Of a stretch of 64,000 nt of DNA, positions 33,475 through 42,300 are shown piece after piece. The stretch's first letter is position 1. Each line of letters opens with the position of its first letter. This DNA comes from Poriferisodalis sp964484385 (lineage in GTDB: Bacteria > Actinomycetota > Acidimicrobiia > Acidimicrobiales > Poriferisodalaceae). Position numbers and translations under genes: made by a program. The stretch lies in the NCBI GenBank assembly GCA_964484385.1, contig CAZAFV010000005.1, forward strand, positions 18,044 to 82,043. Reading direction: 5' to 3'. Below the pieces are notes generated by a model. That model saw nothing but the letters and a program-made list of their open reading frames with translations, was not told where the DNA came from and ran no database searches.

Positions 33475-33907
33475 AATGGCGGGTGACGTAGTCCACAACC
33501 CGCTGGGTGGCGGCATCCTGCGTTTCGAGGAACGGGTCCTGCGCCGCAATCACGGCAGCGGCGCGGTCGAAGGTCTCGCGTGAAGCCGTCTCGGCGACGG
33601 CCTCCGACAGTGCAGCGGTCAATTCAGCCAGCAGCATCATGTCGGGGCGAATCTCTGCTGGTGCCGCCGCCGCAGCATCTGCGAACTGGCGGGCAGTGCG
33701 GTCCATTGCTTCGCGGGTACTGGTGTCGTCATTCGGGTTGACCGTCAGGCTGAGCTGATCCACGACCAGCAGGTGGGCGAACTCGGCGCAGAACTCCTCG
33801 ACGGAGGGTTCCCCGCTGTCACGCCACAGCGTCAGTCGTAAGGCAAGAGCGACCGCTACGACGGCGGCGGCGATGAGGAGCCAGCGCCGGCGAGCTGTCA
33901 CGGTCAT
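33455..33907 (-). CDS. Small exported or membrane-anchored protein of unknown function
   Basis: 150 residues from ATG 33907. MTVTARRR followed by a hydrophobic stretch (WLLIAAAVVAVALALRLTLW) looks like a signal anchor. The remainder is helical with EEFCAEFAHLL, DRTARQFADAAAAAP and TQRVVDYVTRHC, and contains two cysteines that may pair. This build is common in actinobacterial exported proteins without known role. TGATG joins the rpe stop to this start, so it is translationally coupled to rpe. Its last five codons lie in the third copy of the 33-bp repeat, so the C-terminus may have been altered when the repeat formed. Confidence 0.65.
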   Translation of the reverse strand: MTVTARRRWLLIAAAVVAVALALRLTLWRDSGEPSVEEFCAEFAHLLVVDQLSLTVNPNDDTSTREAMDRTARQFADAAAAAPAEIRPDMMLLAELTAALSEAVAETASRETFDRAAAVIAAQDPFLETQDAATQRVVDYVTRHCTAAPG

Positions 33908-34626
33908 CACGCTCGGAACGCAGCCTCCGCACGGCAACGCAGGTCCGCGACGCCGTGCGCGAGCCCCTCGTCATAGCGGTACAGCGCGCTGCCCGATACG
34001 AGAACGTTGGCGCCCGCTGCAGCAGCACCGCCGATGGTCTCGGCCGAGATGCCGCCGTCCACCTCGATGTCGATGCCCGCGCCCGACGCCCCAGCCGAAC
34101 CGCCCACCGAGATGAGCTGGCGCAAAGCAGCGATCTTGGGCTCCATGGTGGCGATGTAGGCCTGACCGCCGAACCCCGGGTTGACGGTCATGACGAGCAC
34201 CATGTCGACTAGGTCGAGCACGTGTGCCACAGCGTCGATCGGTGTCGAGGGATTGATGGCCACCGCCGGCTGCGCGCCCAACTCGGCAACCCGGCTGAGC
34301 GTCCGGTGCAGGTGCGTCACCGACTCCGCGTGCACGATCAGCATCTCGCATCCGGCGTCGACGTAGGCGCCCAGCATGGGATCGGGGTCGGCGACCATCA
34401 GGTGCGCCTCGAACATCACGCCGGCGTGAGGGCGGCAGGCAGCGATGACGTCGGGGCCGAATGTCAGATTCGGCACGAAGACGCCGTCCATGACATCCCA
34501 TTGGATCCGGTCGACGCCTGCCGCCTCCAAGGCAGCGCACTCGTCTCCGAGGCGCGCAAAGTCGGCAGGCAGGACAGACGGGACGATCTGGATGGACCCG
34601 GGTGCCGTCGGCGAGGACGTGTTCAC
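33907..34626 (-). CDS. rpe: Ribulose-phosphate 3-epimerase
   Basis: 239 residues, TIM barrel. IVPSVLPADFARLGDE, WDVMDGVFVPNLTFGP (catalytic Asp, metal ligand), FEAHLMVADP (metal His), MTVNPGFGGQ, IDIEVDGGIS (second catalytic Asp) and ANVLVSGSALY (phosphate binding) are all present in order. It interconverts ribulose 5-phosphate and xylulose 5-phosphate. GTG 34626 is preceded at 6 nt by AACACT. The stop overlaps the next start (TGATG). Confidence 0.95.
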   Translation of the reverse strand: MNTSSPTAPGSIQIVPSVLPADFARLGDECAALEAAGVDRIQWDVMDGVFVPNLTFGPDVIAACRPHAGVMFEAHLMVADPDPMLGAYVDAGCEMLIVHAESVTHLHRTLSRVAELGAQPAVAINPSTPIDAVAHVLDLVDMVLVMTVNPGFGGQAYIATMEPKIAALRQLISVGGSAGASGAGIDIEVDGGISAETIGGAAAAGANVLVSGSALYRYDEGLAHGVADLRCRAEAAFRA

Positions 34627-34632
34627 CCGGCC

Positions 34633-34638
34633 AGTGTT
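34633..34638 (-). promoter_or_regulatory. -10-like box (AACACT) of rpe
   Basis: GCAACACTGGCCGG immediately precedes GTG 34626. It belongs to the recurring GC-NA(G/C)ACT pattern at 6-nt spacing also seen at 43402, 44127 and 46685. Confidence 0.35.
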
Positions 34639-34677
34639 GCCGACGCGCCGCCCCGAAGCGCGGCAGTTATCGGCGAT

Positions 34678-35907
34678 CTAGTTGAGGCGCTCCACGATCA
34701 TGGCCATGCCCTGACCGCCGCCGACGCACATCGACTCGAGCCCGAAGGTCTTGTCACGGTCGGCAAGGCCGTTCAGCAGCGTCGTCATGATGCGGGCACC
34801 GGTCATGCCGAACGGGTGGCCCAGTGCGATGGCGCCGCCGTTGAGGTTCAACTGGTCGACGATGTCGATGCCCAGTTCGTCGGCAGACGGGATCACCTGG
34901 GCAGCGAAGGCCTCGTTGATCTCGACCATGTCGATGTCGTTCATCGTCATGCCTGCACGTGCCAGCGCCTTCTTGCATGCCTCGATGGGGCCGAGGCCCA
35001 TGATCTCGGGGTTCAGCGCCGAGACAGCCGACGAGATGATGCGCGCCAGCGGCGTGATGCCCAGCTCCTCGGCACGCTTACGGCTCATCACCATGACCGC
35101 CGCGGCGCCGTCGTTCAGAGGGCATGCATTGCCGGCGGTCACCCGGCCGTCGGGGCGGAACGCGGGCTTCAGCTGCGAGACAGCTTCGTAGGTGACACCG
35201 GCGCGGGGCCCGTCGTCAGAGCTGACCACGCTGCCGTCAGGCAGTTCCAGCGGGGTGATGTCCATCTCGAAGAAACCGCGACCGATGGCGGCCTCAGCCT
35301 TGTTCTGGCTCATCACGCCGTACTCGTCCATGGCCTGACGGCTGACGCCCTTGTGCTCGGCCACGTTCTCGGCAGTCTGGCCCATCGCGATGTACAGGTC
35401 GGGCAGGCCGGGTGCGGGAGCCCAGTCGCCGTGGCCGCCTTCGGACCGCACCTTGGTCCGCTCGCCGGGCGCACGGAACTGCGGGTTGGTGGTGCCGGGC
35501 AGGCTGTCGGAGTTGCCCTTGTCGTAGCGGCTGACGCACTCGACGCCAGCGGCGATGAAGGCATCGCCCTCGCCGGCACGGATCGCGTGTGCGGCCATGC
35601 GGATGGTCTGCAACGAGGACGAGCAGTAGCGGTTGACCGTGGTGCCGGGCACGTCGTCGAGCCCGGCCAGGATGGCCGAAGCGCGTGCGATGTTGAAGCC
35701 GGCCTCGCCGCCGGGCTGCCCGCAGCCCAGCATGAGATCCTCGATCTCGCCGTGGGGCAGCTCGGGCACCTTGTCGAGCAGCTTGGTGACGATCTGCGCC
35801 GTCATGTCGTCGGGGCGCATCTCGGTCAGCGAGCCCTTGAAGGCACGGCCGATCGGGCTGCGGGTGGTGGCGACGATGACTGGGTCGGTCGCTGCATCTG
35901 TACTCAT
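34678..35907 (-). CDS. Thiolase (acetyl-CoA acetyltransferase / acyl-CoA thiolase)
   Basis: 409 residues. The nucleophilic Cys is in VNRYCSSSLQTIRMA, the conserved His in ALGHPFGMTGAR and the second catalytic Cys in SMCVGGGQGMAMI. RSPIGRAFKGSL at the N-terminus and EINEAFAAQ complete the signature. It condenses two acetyl-CoA or cleaves 3-ketoacyl-CoA; the pattern RYCSS rather than VCASG fits the beta-oxidation-type thiolases. ATG 35907 has GAGGGGAC upstream. Genes on either side of it on the same strand (rpe, molybdenum hydroxylase) are separated by 51 and 144 bp, so linkage is unclear. Confidence 0.9.
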   Translation of the reverse strand: MSTDAATDPVIVATTRSPIGRAFKGSLTEMRPDDMTAQIVTKLLDKVPELPHGEIEDLMLGCGQPGGEAGFNIARASAILAGLDDVPGTTVNRYCSSSLQTIRMAAHAIRAGEGDAFIAAGVECVSRYDKGNSDSLPGTTNPQFRAPGERTKVRSEGGHGDWAPAPGLPDLYIAMGQTAENVAEHKGVSRQAMDEYGVMSQNKAEAAIGRGFFEMDITPLELPDGSVVSSDDGPRAGVTYEAVSQLKPAFRPDGRVTAGNACPLNDGAAAVMVMSRKRAEELGITPLARIISSAVSALNPEIMGLGPIEACKKALARAGMTMNDIDMVEINEAFAAQVIPSADELGIDIVDQLNLNGGAIALGHPFGMTGARIMTTLLNGLADRDKTFGLESMCVGGGQGMAMIVERLN

Positions 35908-36051
35908 GTGGTGTCCCCTCGGAGGACGCGCCGAACCCGTCTGCAGGCTCGGTCACGCTGCGTGTGCGAGCACAGAGGCTACGTCATTGCCCGGCGCTTC
36001 GTCCGGGAAGGCGCGCGCCGTCGCAGGCGACGAATCGTGCGCCGTGCGGGC

Positions 36052-38364
36052 TCAGGCGCTCTGCAGTGCTCGCCAGACGTTCTGGGGGCTGCAGGGCATA
36101 TCGATGTGGTCGATGCCCAGGTGGGCCACCGCATCGCACACTGCGTTGTGCACCGCCGGCGTGGAGCCGATCGTGCCCGACTCGCCGATGCCCTTGGCGC
36201 CCAGGGGGTTGCGGGGGCTGGCGGTCTCGGTGTTGGACACCTCGAAGCTCGGCAGCTCGGCGGCCGAAGGCACCAAGTAGTCGCCGAGACTCGGGTTGCG
36301 GGGCTGGCCGTCGCCGTCGTACTCGACATGTTCGTACAACGCCTGCGCGATGCCTTGGGCAATGCCGCCGTGCTGCTGGCCGTTCACGATCAGCGGATTC
36401 ATGATGGTGCCGCAGTCGTCGACGGCCACGTGGCGCACCAGCTCGACCTCGCCGGTGTCGCGGTCGACCTCGACGACGGCCACGTGGGAGCCGAACGGGA
36501 ACGTGGAATCCGTGCCGTCGAAGTTCTCCTCGGCCATCAGGCCTGCCTCGAGACCTGACGGGCGGGCGGAGTCGTCGTTGGCCAGCGTCGCGATGTCGGC
36601 CCAGCTCACCGAGCTGGTCGGCACGCCGGCAACGGCAAGGCCGCCTTCGGCCACCACGATGTCGTCGGCAGATGCCTCGAGCAGGTGGGCGGCGAGCTGC
36701 TTACCCTTCTCCAGCACGGCTTGGCTGGACAGGTACACGGCCGAACCAGCCGTTTGCAGCGAGCGCGAGCCCAGCGTGCCCGCGCCGGAGGGCACCTCGG
36801 CGGTGTCGGCATCGAGGTGGGTGACCTGATCCATGGGAATGCCCAGCACCCCCTCGACGATCTGGCTGAACGCCGTGTCGTGGCCCTGGCCGTGGCTGGA
36901 GGTGCCCACCCGGATCGTGGCTGTGCCGTCTTCGTGCACCTCAGTGCTGCCGTACTCCACGTGCAGGCCCACTGGAGCGGTGATCTCCACGTACGACGAC
37001 ACGCCGATGCCCAGCAGCTTCGAGTCGCCGGCGTCGCGCCGGGCCTGCTGCTCGGCTCGCAGATCGGCATAACCGGAGGCTTCGAGCACGGCGTCGAGGG
37101 CCTGCTCGTACTCGCCGGAGTCGTAGCTGACGCCCGTCTGCAAGGCGGTCGGGAAGGCATCGGGCTGCAGGTAGTTCTTGCGCCTGATCTCGGCGGGATC
37201 CATGCCGATGGCGGCGGCCGCCTTGTCCAGGATGCGCTCCACCATCTGGGTCGCCTCAGGACGCCCGGCGCCGCGGTACGCACCGATCGGCGTGGTGTTG
37301 GTGATGACCGTCTGCGAGACGAAGTCGATGACGGGGATGTCGTACACGGCCTGGCTGAGCATTCCTGTGAGCATCGGCAGGATTGCACCGATGATCGGGT
37401 AAGCGCCGGCGTCGGCAATCACGTGCGCCTTCAGGCCAACGATGCTGCCGTCGTTGCGTACGCCCATCTCCACGTTCATCACCATGGCGCGGCCCTGCAC
37501 CATCGACAGCATGTTCTCGGTGCGGTTCTCGGTCCACCGGGTCGGGCGACCCAGTGCTTGGGCCGCCTTTCCGACCACGATGTACTCGGGGTACACCGCG
37601 GCCTTCGGGCCGAAGCCGCCGCCAACCCACGGCGCGGTCACCCGCAGCTGATCCGGTTCGAGGCCGAGCGCTGGTGCGAGCGCCTCATGCTGGGAGTGGG
37701 CGTTCTGCACCGACAGGTGCAGGGTCATGCTGCCGTCGCCACCCGGCACGGCCACGCACCCGTTGGGCTCCATCGGAGCGCCCGCCAAGCGCTGGGTGAC
37801 GATGCGCTCCGACACGACCTGATCAGCGCCGGCGAGGGCATCCACTCCCGGCCGCTCGCCGGTCTCCTCATCCGGGCCCGGGATAGCGAACGGGAAGCAC
37901 ACGTTGGATGCCTGCCCGTCCCATACGACGGGCGAGTCGGGATCGGCCGCCCGCTCGAAGTCTGAGACGACCGGCAGGGGGCTGTAGTCGACGTAGACAG
38001 CCTCGGCTGCGTCATTCGCCTGCGCTTGGGTCTCTGCGACCACTGCCGCCACCATGTCGCCAACGAAGCGCACCCGGCCCGCCGCCAACGGCGGGCGGTT
38101 GAAGTCCGGCGGCATCATCGGGAAGCCCTGGAACGCATCCATCGGCAGATTCTCCGACGTGTACACCGCCACGACGCCCGGCATGGACGCCGCCTCGGAG
38201 GTGTCGATCGAAACGATCTCGGCGTGAGCCTCCGGCGAGCGCACGAAGGCGACTCGCGCCGCGTCGACGTCAAGGTCGTCGACGTAGTGATTCGCCCCGG
38301 TCAGCAGCCCTGGATCTTCCTTGCGCTGAACAGGATTTCCCAGGATCGAACCCGATGCGGCCAT
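36052..38364 (-). CDS. Xanthine-dehydrogenase/CoxL-family molybdenum hydroxylase large subunit
   Basis: 770 residues from ATG 38364 (MAASGSILGNPVQRKEDPGLL); upstream codons to 38877 are antisense of other sequence. GAPMEPNGCVAV, VGGGFGPKAAVYPE and AYRGAGRPEA (about 362-368) are molybdopterin-cytosine-dinucleotide sites, and GAKGIGESGTIG carries the catalytic Glu. The AYRGAGR active-site loop marks the form II/aldehyde-oxidase-like group, not true CO dehydrogenase (AYRCSFR). Enzymes of this group hydroxylate aldehydes or N-heterocycles and need FAD and Fe-S subunits, neither of which is encoded nearby. AAGGGGG lies 8 nt upstream of the ATG. The substrate is unknown. Confidence 0.85.
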   Translation of the reverse strand: MAASGSILGNPVQRKEDPGLLTGANHYVDDLDVDAARVAFVRSPEAHAEIVSIDTSEAASMPGVVAVYTSENLPMDAFQGFPMMPPDFNRPPLAAGRVRFVGDMVAAVVAETQAQANDAAEAVYVDYSPLPVVSDFERAADPDSPVVWDGQASNVCFPFAIPGPDEETGERPGVDALAGADQVVSERIVTQRLAGAPMEPNGCVAVPGGDGSMTLHLSVQNAHSQHEALAPALGLEPDQLRVTAPWVGGGFGPKAAVYPEYIVVGKAAQALGRPTRWTENRTENMLSMVQGRAMVMNVEMGVRNDGSIVGLKAHVIADAGAYPIIGAILPMLTGMLSQAVYDIPVIDFVSQTVITNTTPIGAYRGAGRPEATQMVERILDKAAAAIGMDPAEIRRKNYLQPDAFPTALQTGVSYDSGEYEQALDAVLEASGYADLRAEQQARRDAGDSKLLGIGVSSYVEITAPVGLHVEYGSTEVHEDGTATIRVGTSSHGQGHDTAFSQIVEGVLGIPMDQVTHLDADTAEVPSGAGTLGSRSLQTAGSAVYLSSQAVLEKGKQLAAHLLEASADDIVVAEGGLAVAGVPTSSVSWADIATLANDDSARPSGLEAGLMAEENFDGTDSTFPFGSHVAVVEVDRDTGEVELVRHVAVDDCGTIMNPLIVNGQQHGGIAQGIAQALYEHVEYDGDGQPRNPSLGDYLVPSAAELPSFEVSNTETASPRNPLGAKGIGESGTIGSTPAVHNAVCDAVAHLGIDHIDMPCSPQNVWRALQSA

Positions 38365-38515
38365 CGCTTGCCCCCTTGTGTCTGGCACCCCTGCGGGGTG
38401 CCGGATTGCGTTCAGAACGGCGTGCCCGGCCGCGCACGACCGGGCGTCAGCCGCGACAGTAGCCCAACGCCCAGCCGGCGCTGTGCGCCGCGAGACGGGC
38501 TGCCGGGCGGGCTGT

Positions 38516-39313
38516 TCAGTCGCCGGCCCGAGCGGTGGCGGCTCTGTCGAGCGATGCCAGCCAGCTCGCCACGGTGTGCGCTGCGAGGCCCGGGTTCTCG
38601 CACATCCACCAGTGGCCCACGTCCAGCAGCTCGGTGACCCGGGCGCCGGCGCGGGTGGCGATGCGTCGGTGCATGACCCCGCCGCCGGTGAAGTGATCGC
38701 CTGCCGCCAGGATGCACAGGCCGGGCCGCTGGCCGGCTGCGGCGATGTTGAAGCCGAGATCGGCCATGGCGGGCTGGGCAGCGTCGCGGTAGAGCGCCAG
38801 GATGCACCGGCCCATGTCGGCGTTGATGTGCGGCACGACGGCCTCGGCAACTTCGGTTCCCATGCCGAGACCTGCATAGAAGGCGACTCGTTCGGGCTCA
38901 GGACGGCTGATCATGCGCTCGATGGAGGCATCCCCCTCGGGCGTCTGCCAGAGCTGTGCCGCGTCATGCCAGACGTAGTCGGGATCGAACAGGCCGATGA
39001 CGTCGGTGCACCACGAGCGGATCAGGTCTGGGCGTTCCATGGCGATGCGCATGACATGGCCGCCTCCCCAGTCATGCCCCAGCAAGTCCACGTGCTCGGC
39101 GCCTGCCGCAAGCAGTTGCTCCAGCTCGGCTGTGAGCCAGTCCCTGTACTCGTTCATGGTGGCGCCGAAGCCCTCGGGCGCCGGTACGCCGAACCCCGGC
39201 GGCGACAGTGCCACGACGTCGGCAGGGCCGATGCCGTGGCGCTCGAGGGCGGCGCGCATCGGATCCCAGATGGCGGTTGTCTCGGGGTTGCCGTGAACGA
39301 GCACGAGCGTCAT
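38516..39313 (-). CDS. Epoxide-hydrolase/haloalkane-dehalogenase-type alpha/beta hydrolase
   Basis: 265 residues. LVHGNPETTAIWDP is the HGxP oxyanion motif, DLLGHDWGGGHVM is the nucleophile elbow with Asp instead of Ser, and DVGHWWMCENPG holds the catalytic His. An Asp nucleophile in GHDWGG is diagnostic of epoxide hydrolases and haloalkane dehalogenases. Short length (the cap domain, about 120-190, is compact) and lack of a cap Tyr pair I can point to leave the exact activity open. ATG 39313 is 42 bp downstream of the hydantoinase/oxoprolinase stop, same strand, so probably co-transcribed with it. Confidence 0.82.
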   Translation of the reverse strand: MTLVLVHGNPETTAIWDPMRAALERHGIGPADVVALSPPGFGVPAPEGFGATMNEYRDWLTAELEQLLAAGAEHVDLLGHDWGGGHVMRIAMERPDLIRSWCTDVIGLFDPDYVWHDAAQLWQTPEGDASIERMISRPEPERVAFYAGLGMGTEVAEAVVPHINADMGRCILALYRDAAQPAMADLGFNIAAAGQRPGLCILAAGDHFTGGGVMHRRIATRAGARVTELLDVGHWWMCENPGLAAHTVASWLASLDRAATARAGD

Positions 39314-39354
39314 TGCGAACGTCTCCCTGTCGGGGAATCAGGACTCTTTGGGGC

Positions 39355-42300
39355 TCAGGCGGTCGTTGAAGCGGTCGGATCGGCCGCACGCAAGCGAGCG
39401 GTCGCTTCAGCATCGACGGTTCGGCCATCGTCGCCGATCACCACGCCGTAGTCACGACGGGCGCCCTCGACGCTGACAACGTCGTCCATCACGTCCCGCA
39501 GCACTGCGCTGGGCTCACGCTCGAACGCGTCGCCCCAGCCGCCCCCGCCGGGCGTGTCGGCGATCATGCGTGCCGGCCCCATCCGCTTCACGCCGTACTT
39601 GGGCGGCACGAACGTCGGGCCATCGGCCTCAACGTCGACAGGAACGATCCACTCCAAGCCGACCCCGCCGGTGCCGCCGCCGCGCACACCGTGCCCCGAC
39701 GGCGTGTCGAGCCCCTCGGCCCGGAATGACCAGATGGCGGGCTCGAGAATGTCGGCTTCGTACCGCACCCCGGTGCCGCCGCGCCGCTGGCCCGGCCCGG
39801 CGTTGTCGCAGCGCTGTTCGTGGCGGACATACCGCACGGGGTACATCTGCTCGTGGAACTCCAGGTTCGGCAGGTCGAGGCCGCCGAGCGTGATGAGGTG
39901 TCCCATCTGCGGGAAGCCGTCGCGCTCGGCCGTCGCACCGGGCGTGGCCATGGCATGCCACTGGTACATCACCCAGGTGGTGCCGTCGTCGCGGCGCCCC
40001 GCGACATGACCGTGCATGGTCTTGGACCACGCAGCGCAGGCCCGGTCGGGGTCGGCCTGCGCGAGTGCCTGCCACACCGCGATCACGATCTCGTGGGCAA
40101 CGAAAACTGTGTTCATCGTCATTGGCGCCGGCGGCAGGGCGTTCACGATGCTGCCTTCGGGGGCGATGATCGTCACCGGCCGGTAGGTGCCTTCATTGCG
40201 CGGGATCGACGTGTCGAAGAACGACGACACCGCCAGGAACACCGACGAGTAAGTGTTGGCCAGCGAGCTGTTCTTGAAGCCCTCGATCTGCGGATCGGTG
40301 CCGGTGAAGTCGAGCGTCATCTCGTCGCCCTCGACGCTCAGGTGCACTCGCACGGCGATGTCGGCCGGGCCGAAGCAGTCGTTGTCGGTGCGGTCCTCGC
40401 CGTAGTACGTGCCGTCGGGCAGCTCTGTTATGGCGGTGCGCATGCGCCGTTCGCCGTGGGTGAGCACGCCGTCGAGGTATGCGAGGTAGGGCTCGACGCC
40501 GAGTTCGGCGACCAGTCCGAGGACCCGTTCCGCGCCGATGCGCGTGGAGCCCAGCATCGCCAGCAGGTCGCCGTCGAGCAGTTCGGGCGTCCGGCAGTTG
40601 ATGAGCAGCAGCTCCCACAGGTCATCGCGGACGGCGCCGGCCTCGATCAGCTTCATCACCGGCAACCGGATGCCCTCCTGCCAGATCTCGGTGGCCTCGG
40701 GGTTGTAGGTGCCGGCGAGCCCGCCGCCGATGTCGGACTGGTGGGCCCGGTTGCAGCAGAAACCGACCAGCGTGGGCGCACCGCTGTCACTGTCCCCCTC
40801 AGTGAAGACGGGTCTCGCGATGACCCAGTCGGGCAGGTGGTTGCCCCCGGCCACGTAGGGATCCGACAGCAGGAAGACGTCCTCGGGGTTGATGCGGCCC
40901 TCGTAGCGCTTCAGCAGCGCACGCACCGCGAACCCGCCGCCGCCGGTGTGAATGGGGATGCCGTCGGCATTGGCCACGAGCGTCCCGTCGGGCGTGGTCA
41001 CGTAGCAGGAGAAGTCGTGGCTCTGGCTGAAGATCGTGCTGCGCGCGGTGCGCGTCATCACCCAGCCCATGTGCTTGCTGATCTGGTCGAGCCGGTTCTG
41101 CATGACGGCGAGCACGATCGGGTCGAGCTCGACCCCGGGCACTGCCGCGGCGCCGTTGGTCTCGCTGCGGGCTCGGCCCGATTGGACGCTGCGAGACACG
41201 GCCGCATCGCCTGACCCTGCGGCGCTCTCCGTCTCGTCGGCGGGTGCCAGGTCGATGAACAGGTCACCGTTCGCGTCCACCCACAGCCGGTCACCCGGTC
41301 GCGCCACGACTGTCGTGGTCAGCTCCTCGACGAGTGCCGGTCCCATGATCGTGTGGCCGCGCCGCAGTACCTCGCCGTCGAACACCGGCGTGTCGCACCA
41401 GCCGAACGGGCCGTGCCAGACCGAGCGCGTCTCGATGGGCTCCGGATCGCTCTCTGCGGGAGCCGTCTCGGAGGTGGCCACGTCACCCGTGCTCGCCCGT
41501 GCCACCAAGCGAAGCGAGGCCACCATGATCGTGCCGTCCTGCTGGACGTGGCCGTACAACCGCTGGTATTCGGCTTCGAAGGCGTCGCGCACCGCTGCCG
41601 CGTCGATCGTGGACGGGTCGTCGCCGTAGGCGGGAACGCGGATCGTCCAGAGCTGGCCGGGATGATGCAGCTCCAGTTCGCAATCGAGCGTCACCTGGCT
41701 GGCCGCGAAGCCCTCCCCGTCCATCACGCTGAGGGCTTGGGCGCACAGGGCCTCAAAGCCAGCGTCGACCTCGGCGAGATCCAGCTCGTCGAGCGAACCC
41801 ATCAAGAAGCGGGTGAAGTCCTGGCGGACGTCGGAATGCAGCATCCCGATCGCACAGAGCGCGCCGGCGTCGCGGGGCACGTACACGCGCTCGCAGCCAA
41901 GCCCCGCGGCCACCGAGGCGCCGTGCATCGGGCCGGCACCGCCAGCGGCCACCATCGTGAAGCGCCGGGGCGAATGACCCCGCTCGATCGAGATGTGCTC
42001 GGTGGCGCTGAGCAGGTGCTGCTCGACCACCTCCACGATGCCGGCGGCGGCCTCTTCGACGGTCATGCCGAGCGGCCCGGCAACATGGGTGCGGATCGCT
42101 TCACGGGCGGCGTCGATGTCGAGGTCGAGCGTGCCGCCCGCCGACTTGCCCGGTCGCAGCCGGCCGAGCACGAGTTGCGCATCGGTGACCGTCGGGAGCG
42201 TGCCGCCGTGGCCGTAGCAGGCAGGGCCTGGATCGGCGCCCGCGCCCTGCGGCCCTACGTAGAGCAGGCCGGCCTCGTCGACGCCTGCGATGGTGCCGCC

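Noticed and set aside
36052..38877. Annotation of the molybdenum enzyme as CO dehydrogenase, with start at 38877
   Set aside because: The active-site loop is AYRGAGR, not AYRCSFR, and residues before 38364 are antisense of other sequence.
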